From contig CATNEN010000038.1 of NCBI GenBank assembly GCA_950097015.1, positions 12,193,001-12,257,000 on the forward strand: a stretch of 64,000 nt of DNA. The letters run 5' to 3'. The position numbers and the translations under genes were made by a program. Position 1 is the stretch's first letter. Each line of letters begins with the position of its first letter. The stretch comes from Macrostomum hystrix. Taxonomy: Eukaryota; Platyhelminthes; Macrostomidae. This document shows positions 20,201 through 32,400 of this stretch, piece after piece. Under the pieces are notes generated by a model, which saw nothing but the letters and a program-made list of their open reading frames with translations, had not been told where the DNA came from and did not search any database.

Positions 20201-22294
20201 CGGGTCTAGTGTCACCAAATGATGTACCATTGCCCGCGGCCCTCCTGCAGTTATTATTATTACTATTAGTAGAAAACGACTAACAGGCTCACATGAACTA
20301 TTCTTTCATTCAGCTGAACCGGCTGCGTCACCGGGGTCACGACCAGTGCGCCCACCTGCAGATCGAACTCGACGAGCTCCGCCGCGAGCTGGAACTGACC
20401 CGGCTGCGCTGCGACGAGTTGCAGCGAGAGAATCTGCGACTCAGAGACGAGGTCAACCTGCAGCGAACATTCCTTTCTGGCCTGACCTCGCATCGGAGTG
20501 ACTACGGTAAGCCTCGCTGAAGTAATAATGAGCCGATGAAACTATACTTATGAAAAGCACAGCAGAGAAGTTGGAAAGAAGTAACAATACTGATAATACG
20601 AGCTTAACATTATTTTCTGATGACTTCAGGACAGTAGACTATTAGGCGATTCGGCCAATTCCGCTGACTCCTGAGCTCACAATCCCACAGGTGTGTACAT
20701 CTGCCCTGGCTTTCTCATCGCCAAGACACTCTCAACTGTCTTGCACTCTCATTGTGCCTCATATGGGCGTAAATTGCGCCTAAGACTTTTCACCGCGGCT
20801 GCGCCCAAATAAACATGTGGTTCCGCTGCGGAATCGAGCTCAGGAACCTTGGTGCCGAAGTCTGGCGTGCTAACTGCCCTGCGCTTCTGTGTTTTGTCCT
20901 TCTGCATTACACAAGATTTTTTGTCTGAACAGTAGTGCCCCCCAAGGCTTAGTAGCTCGTATGCTAGTCACGAGTACTAAAAACTAAAAGCGAGAATACT
21001 TTTTGAGACGATTCTGTTACTGTCATGGGAATTGTTTTAGCGTCACAGAGCTACGTTTAAAATAAACAACTTCAGATCCTCCTCTGACGCCGAGAATTCG
21101 AGCTGGGCACAGACAACTGAGCCATCGCATCCTGGAGCCACCGCCGCCGCCGCCAACTTCGCAGCCGTCGTTTGTAGGACGCCGCCCGCGTCCCCAGGTG
21201 GACCTTGATGGCATCGAAAGTGACGACGTGGCTTCGCTGGCCGGAGATACCCGTCCTCGGCGGAGAACAACGTTTGGATGGCGTGACGGTCGACGACGAC
21301 TTTACGACGAAGATTTAGAGGACTACGCTGATGACAGGGTTAAGGACGCCCTGGACTTGAATGACGGTCTCGATGCCGGCTTGACTGCTTCGACACCTCT
21401 GCCTCCAACGCAATCGTCGCTTCTGGAGCCTGCTCGGCGTCCATTTTGGTCTTCTTCTATTCATGCGCCATCTATTCATCGTCATCAGCAGCAGCCGCGG
21501 ACCTTTGCCCCGTTCAGCCAGTCGGATCTGCGACCTGGCGATCTCGTTGAGTTCGGCGGCAGCCGGGGTCGATTGACTCGCGGCCGGGTCCGCTACGTTG
21601 GCAGCCTGCACGGCCGGCGGGGCATTTACGTCGGTGTCGAGCTGGAAAGTCGCGAAGGCAAACACGATGGAGTCTTCGATGGAAGGCGATACTTCCAGTG
21701 GTGAGTGAAAGTAGTTTCGGGCTGATGCAAAATTTCCAGTACGGCTTCAGATTCCTAGCGCAACTCTTAACAAGGTGCGGAGTCAGAATTAGCTTGAGTT
21801 GCAATTTTTAAGTTTCCGTTCTTTTTTTCTTAAACATTGATCGCACCTGCCCCAATTGGGTCAGGTGTGCAGCCGCAGCTATTGCGCGTCGCCTCTGAAG
21901 GCTGTGTGCAGTGTTCAGTCATGTGTTCAGTCATGTGTTCAGTCATGTGTTCAGTCATGTGTTCAGTCATGTGTTCAGTCATGTGTTCAGTCATGTGTTC
22001 AGTCATGTGTTCAGTCATGTGTTCAGTCATGTGTTCAGTCATGTGTTCAGTCATGTGTTCAGTCATGTGTTCAGTCATGTGTTCAGTCATGTGTTCAGTC
22101 ATGTTTTCAGTCCATGGGCCCTTAGTTTCCCGAGCTGATGCTGGCACCCATTAAAAGCACTTTCGCTTAAACTTTGTCTGTTATCTATCCAGTCCTCCAT
22201 TCTGCCTATTGATATAATCTCTCATTTCAGCAAACAGAACCAGGGCACCTTCGTGGCATTCGACAAAATTGCACTCTGCCATCCGACTCTCTGA
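17213..22294 (+). CDS. Repeat-rich coiled-coil protein with C-terminal CAP-Gly domain (about 1048 aa)
   Basis: Exons: 17213-19171, 19294-19423, 19506-19681, 20314-20506, 21076-21700, 22231-22294; all junctions are GT-AG and in phase. Residues 87 to about 585 are some three dozen imperfect 14-residue repeats (RTPSKPPSVVDEGL). A Ser-rich stretch, a polyproline segment, a coiled coil (about 755-820, LDELRRELELTRLRCDELQR) and an acidic/proline region follow. A CAP-Gly domain occupies about 970-1048 (LRPGDLVEFGG, GRVRYVGSLHGRRGIYVGVE, HDGVFDGRRYFQW, then the final exon KQNQGTFVAF). CAP-Gly domains bind the C-terminal EEY of tubulin or EB1, so microtubule association is likely. The usual GKNDG core reads GKHDG. 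A C-terminal CAP-Gly is unusual (KIF13B is another case), but there is no motor here. The orthologue is not identified. Confidence 0.8.
17468..18940 (+). repeat. Coding minisatellite, 42-bp unit
   Basis: About 36 tandem in-frame copies of a 42-bp unit encoding a Ser/Pro/Val/acidic 14-mer. Variants recur in blocks: units with GELRTHSKPSS-type and GPRTPSKPPS-type changes reappear in the same order around 17600-17830 and 17840-18020, showing segmental duplication. One deletion leaves a shortened unit near 18775. Confidence 0.95.
19897..20240 (+). mobile_element. SINE-B copy (tRNA-derived), intronic
   Basis: Head: GTGGCAAAGTGGTTATAGCG and GTTTGCTTCTCGCAC, then GAGAGAAGGCTTG, AGGGCAGATGAACACA, CAGAGTCAGC-like blocks and the 3' end GGCTGCGGGTCTAGTGTCAC. 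The other copies listed share this order. Confidence 0.75.
20640..20930 (-). mobile_element. SINE-B copy, reverse, intronic
   Basis: The reverse complement carries the same blocks as 19897-20240 (GGCAGATGTACACA type, GCGGTTCCACCG and the GTTAGCACGCC head region). It lies in the next intron of the CAP-Gly gene, in the opposite orientation to the copy above. Confidence 0.65.
21838..22165 (-). mobile_element. SINE-A copy enlarged by a 12-bp tandem repeat
   Basis: Both flanks match SINE-A: CCCCAATTGGGTCAGGTGTGC, with the GCAGCTATTGCGCG and GTCGCCTCTGAAGGC region, on one side and GAGCTGATGCTGGCACCCAT on the other. In between, the GTTCAGTCCATGG block has become about 16 copies of GTGTTCAGTCAT (21909-22110). 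It lies in the last intron of the CAP-Gly gene. Confidence 0.8.
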
Positions 22295-23308
22295 TGATTG
22301 TTGGGGCCTGTGATGACACAGCTGACAGGCATTCACGCGATTGCGATGAACAGTCGATTGATCAATAGGAAGGAGTTCTATTGACTTTAATTTCAATCCA
22401 TCTCGTTGGTGTTCATATCGATCTTTTTATATACGAGTAATTACCATTCGATATTTTTGAGGTTCGTAATTGCTTTGCAAAATTTTTGTAACAGTCCCGT
22501 CAAACTGTGGGTTCGCTGTTTATACAACTCACTAGAGATTTAAACTGAATTTACTGATATTTACTGGTTTTAACAATACTATTCCTTAGCGCACTTATAA
22601 ATCCTATTTTCCTTTTTTGTTTTAATTATTAAATCAACCTTCTTAGAGTATAAAGACTTGATTTGTAGATTGTTTGCTTTTCGTAGAAGCAAGAAAACGT
22701 TCTCAAGTTTCCATCAAAGCACCGCGTCTGTCTTCCTTTGCCAGAGATTTCGATTATTTTACTATTTCACTTTCTAGTTCTTTCTCAAGCTTATATAGTT
22801 GCGCTTTCGACCGTCACATTGAACAATTCCAAGCTGGTTAGCTAAGTTCTTGTTTGCTAGTTGTCACAATTACTAGACAACTTTGCTGCTTTTTTGATAA
22901 GCCTTTTATACCTTTGTGACTGTAAGAACAAATTTGAAATCCAGCAAATACTGCTTCCAGCAGCGTGCGGACACTAAAATAAAGCGAAGGAAATGTCAGT
23001 TGAAATTTAATTTTGCATTAGTAAACTAGTGCGTTCTTGGTTTCAAATGAGCTCTTTCATTTTTCTTAAGCTCCTATTTTTCCCGTTTTCACAAGTTACA
23101 CGTAATAACAGCTTCTTCGGGTTTTTTTTCTTTAGGTGCAATGTAAATACGTCAGTTTTAACCTTTAGATTTTTAATAAAAAATAAAGGCAGCACTACAA
23201 TATCTCAGAGTAGCATACAGTACAAGAATCGTTATTTTCGAAGTAGATGAAATATAAATACGCCTGGGGGTCTGATAAGTCAGGTAAAGTCTGGTAAAGT
23301 CGGGTAAG
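22295..23308. other. Intergenic, AT-rich, no gene seen
   Basis: Contains a TATTTATAAT-type AT-rich stretch and a short GGTAAAGTC repeat at 23270-23310. No gene is supported. Confidence 0.5.
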
Positions 23309-25075
23309 TCAAGCGCTTGTATGCATCGGGGTCGATTTGAGAACCAAGCTTAAGCCAGATATATCGGGTTGATGTCTAGTTCTGATCTCGATATTATTGA
23401 AGCACCAGACAAATGCGTTCCATGCCTGCTGCACCACACTGTCATTTTTCAATAAGCTGGAGACCTTGTTGCGGAAGACAATGTCGTTTAGAATGCCGAA
23501 TGTCTCAGCGAATTCGAAATAGACGAGGCCACACTTGCGCAGGTCCATAAACTGACGATAATCCTGGCTAGTTGTCTGGCTGAGCTGCTTGCAGAACAAA
23601 GCACAGTTCGTGTAAGTAGCAAACTCTTGTCGCCAGTCTCTTATGCGGTTATAGACGTCTCGCAGCAGACTGGCGATGCAACTGCCTTGATTTTTGTCAT
23701 GAGCGAATACGCAATGACAGCTAGAGATGACCACATTCAGGATCTGGGGCGTTTGCCAGAAGCGCTGCTTCACATTCAAAAGCTTTCTCACAGTTTTGTT
23801 TGAGACTTGAGACTCGCTATTACGATCAGCCTGTTCTTCAGCGCCTGTATTGTTTGGTGATAAAATAGAGCTAGTCCTCAAAACATTATGGGTTGCTCGC
23901 GATTGAGAACTGTCCCCGGTTCGTTTCTCCTGCAGTAGCATGTCCCAAGGCAGGTAGTCACCGCTGAGCATAGCAATGAGAACATAGAAAGCCGACTCCA
24001 CATCGTCTAGGGGGCTCATGTTCGATCCTCGAGCGCTGAGCTGACCCATTGAAGCGAATCGCAAGCTACTGCCGGTCAATTTATCTGATAGATCAGTTGG
24101 TCCAGACTTTTTAGCTTCATCAACAATATAGGACCGTTTAAAGTTATTGAGATAAACAACATTGAATGTGACGCCATGTCCCAAATATATGTTTTCGGGG
24201 CAGATGTCATTGTGTACAACACCGAGCCTCTGCACCTGTAGGACGCGGCAAATAAGCTGGTCGAATATCTTGAATGCTGTCCATAGATCTAGGGAGGCCG
24301 GAGTTACCTGAGCAGCTCTAACGAGCTGCTGCAAGTATGCCACATTGGGTCCCATTTTCTCCATTGTCATGTAGGACAGGGTCGACCTATGATTCATGCC
24401 AGTCGGAAAGCTCATTGGCGTTAATCTACCGTATTCGTCAATTTCATTAGCGTGATTAGAATAACGCTCCACAGTGAAAACGTTATTGGGTACTTCCTGG
24501 TACTCGAATACGATCGGGATTCCTGTCATTTCGCTAATGTCGGCGCCCGTTCCTAAATATGTATTCCAGATGAACTCCAGGATTTTATACTCACGTTTCA
24601 GCAAGTATGTGCTAACATGGAATGGTTTAGAGATGGCTTCGACTTTCATAACGACGCAGAGTCCGACGTCCCATGTTCTGGAGCGCACGAGATTCGGGTT
24701 CGGCTTTGAAACCCCATTGTGCCTCGTGTAGAGGTTGAGCTTGTCCTCAAAAAGTTTGTGCGCCACAAACTTGTACGTGTGTAGATTTTCAGCTTGTGTC
24801 TCCTGATCGAATCGGGTGTTCGCTTCCAGGACGAGACCGCGACTACTCATTTGCAAGAAAACGTAGCAATCTGGAATATCGCAGGTGCTAGTAGTAAAAT
24901 ACTTTGATTTGAAGTCTTGGCTAATTAGAAGCGGTAGAATTTTCGAGCATTTGATCAGGGAGGCTTGAAGATTGGCCTGCTGGTCATCATTCGATAGTCT
25001 GCTGAAGGGCTGCTCTTCTGTATCTTCGCAGTTCGACTTCTCAGCCAAGCTTTGTATTACTGGATTCCCAATCAT
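23309..25075 (-). CDS. Casein kinase 1-like probable pseudokinase (588 aa, intronless)
   Basis: A single exon. The frame is open to 25114 but the first ATG is at 25075. The kinase-like core is about residues 120-400. Visible parts are VVMKVEA with the ATP-binding Lys (about 144), LKREYKILEF with the helix-C Glu, and YMTMEKMGPNVAYL at the hinge. The catalytic loop is HNDICPENIY, keeping Asp (about 290) and Asn. A later segment (SLRFASMGQL, then DDVESAFYVLIAMLSGDYLPW) matches the CK1/VRK/TTBK pattern of substrate groove and helix F. The DFG position reads NNF, so the metal-binding Asp is replaced by Asn, and no glycine-rich loop is evident. Catalysis is probably lost or weak. Lack of introns beside intron-rich neighbours suggests a retrocopy. 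Both flanks are AT-rich and no gene abuts it. Confidence 0.75.
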   Translation of the reverse strand: MIGNPVIQSLAEKSNCEDTEEQPFSRLSNDDQQANLQASLIKCSKILPLLISQDFKSKYFTTSTCDIPDCYVFLQMSSRGLVLEANTRFDQETQAENLHTYKFVAHKLFEDKLNLYTRHNGVSKPNPNLVRSRTWDVGLCVVMKVEAISKPFHVSTYLLKREYKILEFIWNTYLGTGADISEMTGIPIVFEYQEVPNNVFTVERYSNHANEIDEYGRLTPMSFPTGMNHRSTLSYMTMEKMGPNVAYLQQLVRAAQVTPASLDLWTAFKIFDQLICRVLQVQRLGVVHNDICPENIYLGHGVTFNVVYLNNFKRSYIVDEAKKSGPTDLSDKLTGSSLRFASMGQLSARGSNMSPLDDVESAFYVLIAMLSGDYLPWDMLLQEKRTGDSSQSRATHNVLRTSSILSPNNTGAEEQADRNSESQVSNKTVRKLLNVKQRFWQTPQILNVVISSCHCVFAHDKNQGSCIASLLRDVYNRIRDWRQEFATYTNCALFCKQLSQTTSQDYRQFMDLRKCGLVYFEFAETFGILNDIVFRNKVSSLLKNDSVVQQAWNAFVWCFNNIEIRTRHQPDISGLSLVLKSTPMHTSA

Positions 25076-25114
25076 GGATGCAAGCTTCAAAGGTGAGATT
25101 TCAATTCTTGGCAC

Positions 25115-26411
25115 CTTAGCTGGTGACTGCGCTCTCTCTCAGATAAATGGCAGGAAAAGCTTGATCCAAGGTACTCGATGTGCGCTCTGTCTGGTGAAAG
25201 CTGAAACTCAAACTGTCATATGAAGTTAGTTCGGGCCATAGACGCTGGCGAAGTCACTATCCTACTATTTTATGCAGATACCGCTTAGCGAAAGTAACCC
25301 GCTTGCAAGCATGGACTTCTATAGCTAGCATGTAGGCTAGGTTGCGAGATGCTAGCTAATGTTAAAGCACTTTAAGTACCTAATACGATTTTTATTTAGC
25401 TATTTAGTGCGATACTAAATCATGCCCACATGTATTTGTTTTTGAAGCACATTGGAGCACAATACGCTCGTAGCTTAAAAATGTTCTTCATGTTGTTAAA
25501 AACTAAATAATTTGACTTGTATCTTCCACCGTTACTTTTTCGTTTAAAGAAAAAAACATAGAAAAAACGTCTCGAGAGTTTCATTATTTTCCTGTTTATT
25601 GTATTAAATAAACGATTTTTTCCATAAAAAGCCAAATTACGGTACAAATATGCGATTGAGGTCACTGAGTTTTTCACAATTAAATTTGAAGGACTCATAG
25701 CTCTTAAATATTATATTTCTCAAGATTATTGTTTCTTTTTTTCAGAATAAACTTTTCAATACCTCGGCGTTTCTTCAACTTTCTTAGGAGCTGTTATACA
25801 GTTGAAAATTAACAGACTTCAGTTTAAAAAGAAATGTTTCTAACTTTTTTAACTGCAATTCCTCAAAATGTTAAGGAAATGGTAGATGGTAATGGTAGCT
25901 CTCGGTCTCTCTGCTACGTGGCAGCCCCACCAATCCTCATCGCTTCTCACCTTTCTGTCCTGAATCTGTAGCCTCTCTCTCTCTCTCTGATGCTCCCAAG
26001 GCTAGTAAAAGAATCGGCCAGAAATTCAACCGCCCTCAGAACCGCGACCTCCTCGCTTGAATGTACGCCGCACACGTTTGGGTAGCAAAGGCTTTAATAT
26101 AAATGTACACTGCTGCTATCGTACGTACATTGCCTGTTCTCTACCCCGAGCCATTCTCTCAAGCATGCCCATTGCTTTCTGTCCTTTTTTAGTCCAAGCT
26201 AAAGCCATGCACCACCAACGACAAACTCGCAACTAGGGCAGCGCATTATTACGAGCGTACAGTCCGAGCAGCAGAGAAAATCTTGCATAGGGTCCTAGTG
26301 AAAGAAGCTGAATTTGTCTGTCGGGCCAAAACACAATCTAGCATGAGTTTACTGTAATAGGACTCCCTGGTGAGCGGAGCTCGGATCGACCAGCTCAAAT
26401 TCCGCTCAAAG
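25115..26411. other. Intergenic
   Basis: No gene is supported. It holds a CT microsatellite near 25975-25990 and two copies of TACGAGCGTA (25463-25472 reverse, 26251-26260 forward). The second lies about 150 bp before the NACHT-WD start codon. Confidence 0.5.
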
Positions 26412-29400
26412 ATGTCTGCAGCTGGAGCTGGAGATGCGGCAGCATCCACAGTGGCAGCCGCCGAGCGACAGCGCTGGGAGCTCCTGCGCGGTCGCGTCAG
26501 CCGACTGCCGCCAGTGCGCAGTCTGGTGGTTCGAGTTCTCGTCAGCGGCCTTCGCGACTCAACCAGCAGCGCTTCAACAACGAGAAGTTCAGCAGTGTCC
26601 GCGGCGTCCCATCTAGCCAGCCGGGCGCTGCCCCGCCTGAGAAAATATTGCCGCGACAGGCACGGTATCGACTTTCTCGCGGTTGGAGTCGACGACGATG
26701 TCGGCGGTGGCAGCGGATTAGCTACAGGAGACGTCGGTGGCATCTCTTTGCCAGCAACTCAGCTGGCTCTGCCTGCGACTATTTCAGAGGCTGACTTCGC
26801 TGCCACTAGGGCTGCATTAGCATACGAGTCAGAGTCAGCGGTCGCCTGGCTGGACAGCTGCTACAGGCGAGATGAAAACAATGTTGAAGCGCCTGAGTGG
26901 CTACTGCTGACAGCTGAGCAGATAGAGGTGAGCAGAACCTCATCTCCTTTTTAACAGTAGAAAGACCATGGAGGTATTTCAAATAGCCACATTTTTTTCT
27001 GCATCTCACAAAATATTCAACCAATCTCAATGAAAAACCAGAACACGGACAAAAAATTTCCACTCTATCCGATAAAACAACTTCCAGAATTGCAAAACAT
27101 AGCTCGTAGGCGTCGTCGAGATATTCAACGATTCTCGTCGGGTGTCTGGTGTCAAGAGCCACTAATACGCTTGCGTATTATTTTCTGCTGACAAAATTTC
27201 ATCATGGAATCATGTCGGCAATCATTTTTTACTATTTTGGACAGAACAGAGAAATGTTACTAGTTCTTGTCACCAGGGCATTCGACAAGAATCACTGAAT
27301 ATCTCGAGGATGCTGACTCGGACGGCTTTGAAAGTTAGTTGATCGTAAAGTGCGGAAAATTTTGATTGAGATAGTGTACTTTCACGAAAATCAGTCATTC
27401 GGTTTGGGAGCTATCGTGATGTAGGCAGTGGGTATTTATAATTAACTCTGTGGTTTTTCTACTGTTTTAAAGTTAGTAAGAGGTTGTAGCCATGTGTTTA
27501 GAGCGTCGGACTCATGACTTGAAGGTCGGCGGTTCGATTCCTAACTCCACTGGAACGATTTGTTTCCTTTAGCAAGCCACTAAACTCTGCATTGCTTCAG
27601 TTCACCCAGCTATTATATGGGTACCAGCATTAGCTGGGGTGATTGAGGGCGCGTGCGGCGTTCACCCCAGTCCATGGACTGAACAGCCATACGCAGTCTT
27701 CAGATGCGCCGCGCAATAGCTGCGGCTGCGCTGTGGGCTGCACATCTGGCCCAATTGGGGCAGGAGTAATCAATTATTTTTATTTATATTATTATTTATT
27801 AAAGTTAGCAATGAAATAATTTCAACCCTTTCCGAACCCTTCCTTAACCAGCTGCCCAAGAAGCAGTGGCTGGACATGGAAAACCGCCTGTCAGCGGCAC
27901 TTCGACGGATCACAGCGAAGCGCCAACAGAACGCTAGCCAACACTCGCTACAATGTCCGAAGCCGTCAGCAGCGTTGGTAGCAGTCGACGATCCGACTGG
28001 CCGGCTCGACATTCAGATCGACATTCGTCAGTTGGCCAGCTGGTCGCCTGACTGCGCCGCTTCGCCTGAGCGTCTGGACGCTCTCTCCCGAGATTACGTC
28101 AACGCCGTCACGCAGCTGATTGACGCCCGTCTGCGACATCAGTCGGAGATTCCCACAGCTGATCCGCTGCTGGCCGAGGTTCTGCAGCACGCGGCCGCCT
28201 GCTCCCGTTACCTGACTAATTTCCGCGGCCGTGACTCGGAGCTGGCCAAAATTCGCCACTACCTGGCGCAGTCGTCAGACAATTACGACGAGGCTCGACG
28301 TCGCCTGCCACTAATTGTTTACGGACCGTCAGGCAGCGGCAAGACCTCAGTGATGGCCCGCGCCGCCGCCTCTGCTGTGGCTTGGGCAGCGGAATGCACC
28401 GCTGATGATCCCGACCACGATACCGATTCCGGCGCTTCGTCACAGTCGCCTCCACAGCAGCCGCCACTTGTGTTGCTGCGTTTTCTCGGCACGAGTCCCG
28501 ATACCAGCGGCATTCGGCGCACTCTGCGCTCACTGGCCTGCCAACTGGCCGACCTGCTGGCTCAGGAAGAGGCGCCAAATGCGAGCATCCAGCCACCGCC
28601 GCCACCGCCGCAAAATTTTAACGAGCTAGTGAAGTCTTTCTACTCCCTTATAGAGCGCCTGGGACAGAGACGTCACGTTCTCGTATTTCTGGACAGCATC
28701 GACCAGCTGGACGGCTCTGATGGCGCCTTTCACATGGGATGGCTGCGGACGCCGCTTCCGCTCGGGGCACGGATAGTTTTGTCCGCCCTGCCCGACCAGC
28801 GGGCCGGCATCCTGGCCGCCTGTCGCTCACGATTCCCAGACCCGGCATGCTACGTCGCTGTAGAGCCTGCGGGTGTCCCTCTCTGCCGGGAGATCCTCGG
28901 CTCGCTGCTCAGCCGACGCAACCGATGTCTCACGGAGCAGCAGTGGGCAGCTGTGGACGCCGCTCTCGAGGGCTGCTCGCTGCCGATCTTTGCCACTCTC
29001 CTGGCCTGCCGGGCTGCCCTCTGGCGCTCCTTCCATCGGCCAGATCCGCAGAGTCTTCGAATCACCGTTCGGGAGGCCGTCTGCCACGTGTTCGATCAAC
29101 TGGTGGCAGCCCACGGCAGCGTGCTGGTCAGTTTTGGGATATCATGGGAATGACAGGTATCGAGATATATATACAGGTATCTGCATATAAAGATTGAATA
29201 AAAGGGGCTGTGATTGCGGATTAAGATCTCTGAATCCGGATCTGGCATTTGCATGAAAATTTATTTTCACGCCTCCCAAAAATCTCGCAGACCCGTCACT
29301 CCCTGGCCTACATAACGGCCTCTCGCAATGGCCTTACCGAGTCTGAGCTTGAAGATCTGCTAAGCCTGGACGACGAAGTCCTGGCAGAGGTGGTTGACAC

Positions 29401-32400
29401 CTATCCCTGTACCGGCACTCTGCGTTTCCCATCGATTCGTTGGACTAAACTGCGCCAGGAGATCGGCTCTCACCTTGCAGATAGAGAGGCTGACGGTGCC
29501 AGGGTGCTGAACTGGTATCACCGCCAGTTCAAGGAGGCGGCGCAGGAATACTTCCTGGGTGACGAGGAGTTCGCAAAGCGGATTCACTCCGACATGGCGG
29601 ACTACTTCTTGGGATTGTGGGCCGGCAGACGGAAGCCGTATCGGTATCCGATTCGCTGCCGAGTTGTTCAGGTGTGTCCTGATTAGTTGATACAAAATAT
29701 GTTGTTTAAGTTTGGGTGTTTCGGCTATTCTCGAGCATGGAGTACTTAGAATTTACGGATCTTAAACCAATATGAATATTGTACTTGAATAGCGAAAACA
29801 TCACCGATTCAAAAATCACAGGGCCTGCCTGAGCAATCGCAAGAAGACCGCCTGTCCCCAAGCCAGCCTTACGTGCTTCGCTGTCTGCCCGGCAATAACC
29901 AACAGCTGCAGGAGCAGTGGAATCTGCGCCGACTAAGCGAACTGCCCTGGCACCTTGCCATGTCAAATCGACGCGCCGATTTTTACAAATTCACCGCCTT
30001 CGACTTGCACTACTTGTTCCACAAGCTCAAAGCGTCCGGTCGTCAGCAGCTGCTGATGGACCTGGAGCTGCCTCTCGGCCGCTGGGGCTGCATGGACGCT
30101 GAGGCGCAGCTCGTGTACAACGCCATCCGCATGGCCGCCCAGAGCCTGGCCTGCGACCCAGCCAGCCTGGCCGTAGACCTCCTCGGCCGGCTGCTTGGCT
30201 TTCTTCGGCCCGAGCGGCCCCAGCTTGCCGATCTGCTGCGCGATTGTCGAACCTCGCGACGCGCTCTCGGCCGCTGCTGCCTCCTGCCGCGCACTCAGTG
30301 CTTCGACTCTGGCTCCGGGCCGCTGCAGGCCAGCTTCGACCTGGGCCTGGCCATGGGCATCGCTATGCCCGGCGGTCGGCTGCTGTGCTTCTCTCTGGTC
30401 AGCAATGATGTCATCTGGTACGACCTGCAGGTGAGGCTTTAAAAATCTGACTCGTGCCAAGCGATTCTAATTTTAACGCGAACCCACTTTCCTTTGATCA
30501 ATTTTCAAAACTTTAAATTTTATTTATTCAGGGCAACGAGCTGAAGCGCATAGCCTGTGAGCACAATTTGTTCCTATCGATGAAGTACCTGTCACTGACG
30601 CCCATTTCCGAAGGCTGCGTGGTTCATGTTACTTCAACGCGCACCGTTGACCCCGGCTCCAGTCCGGACAACGCATCTGACTCTGCCTTGGAAGCTCCAG
30701 CAGCGGAGCGGACCTTCGAGCTGCTGCGCGTCGATCTAGAAACCGGCAGCTCCACAGTGCTGCACACATTCAGTAAAGATCTGCGGCTTAGCTGCGACTG
30801 CGTTGAGGCCGTCACCGAAACTCACCTGCTGTGCGCCTCCAACAAGTCGGACGCCACCGGCACGGCAGTCTGGCGGCTCTACTCTATCGCCGAGGCCGCT
30901 TTTGTGCCTGTTGTCGAGGGTAAGCGTGAACTGGAGTGCCGCATTGGGGCGCAGAATTTTTACACCGGTCGGCGACTGTTGGCCTTCGCTTTCGATGCTG
31001 ACGACGGCTGCGAGCTGATGCTGCGGGACCTGCAGCTAGACGCCTCCTGCGAAGCGTCGCCCAGGCTAAATGCCACGAAAGCGCTCGTTGAATTTTGCAG
31101 ACGGGCGGCCGAGAACAGAAGGCAGATGCGGGAGCAGAGCAGAACTCAAATGGGGTCGGAAGAGCAACCTGCAGCTGCAGCTGAGCCGCAGTTGGCGATT
31201 GATCCGGCTGTGAGTAATGTAGATACTTCTTAAAATAAATTGAGTCTTCGCTGTGAGAGTCAGTCTTTAAGACACTGAACGAATCGAAACTAATGTATAT
31301 ACGGCACTTTACGGAAGTCCGAAGCCCTCTAGGCCGAAAATCGATTATATCAAGCAAGAGATAAGGAGGAGGAAGATGGGTAACAGCTGAAAAGGTGGTA
31401 TGAGGAAAGAGAGACGAACATCTAGCCAATCAGAGACGAGGGGGAGGAAAGAGAAGTGAAGGTTAGCTAAGAAGTTGAACAGATAATGGAAGAAAGGAGA
31501 AAGTACAATCAGAAGGCGCACGTGCGTAAAAAACACAGAGAGAAGGGGAAGTAATAAAAAATACCAAGTACGGTTTTCTTTTGATACTAGTACAAGACTC
31601 ATTCGTGATTCTACCATTCTAACCTTAATTTTAGTCGGAGCAATCTGAACAAGCGGGTGTACAGAGCTTGGATTTGCCATCAGCGAACGCTTCAGTTTCG
31701 GACCAGGTGGTTGAACCAGTGCTATTGGTTCAATCTCAGGAGCCGCATGCACGACCAGATCAAAGTGGAGAAGTCCATAATCAACCGGAAGACGACAACC
31801 AAGACGAGGACGGTGACTCGAACAATTGTGAAGCTCAGGCAGCAGCGCTGGATGAAGAAGGCGAGCCATCAGATTGGCGCATTGTAGGCCTGCTGATCGA
31901 CGCTTACTCCCGACTGGTGCTACTGGCTGAAGGCCGACGACGTCGCCTAGCCTTGGCCATAGTCGAGCTCGTCTCTGACGATCCAGACGGTCGACGGCAG
32001 CTGCGAATCATCCACGCGCAGCCAGTTAGCGAAGCTGGCGCATCAACCAGCGGCGGTGTGCGCTACTCTCAGAACTTTTGTTCGGCAAAGCGAGATCGAC
32101 TGGCCTTTCTAATGAGCACGCGGTTCCCTGGCAACTCAAGCTGCCGTGGCTTGGTCTGGCACGTGGAAGAACGGCGTGCTATCTGGCTTCGTGTGCCGGA
32201 CACCATGGCTGACTGCCGCGACTGCGTGAGAAACTTTGGCGACGGAGTACAGGCGAAGTTCAGTGAGGACGGAAAACTGCTGCTGACATCAGCCAGGCAG
32301 GCGCTGCTCATGGCCTGGTCGGCTCAGGACGGCACCCTCCTGCGTGTGCTGCGCCTGGGCAGCGCTGAGGCCTTCTTATCCGGCCAGCCGCCCGGCACAG

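Noticed and set aside
20266-20493. Minus-strand frame opposite the coiled-coil exon
   Set aside because: The plus strand has the in-phase splice sites and heptad pattern.
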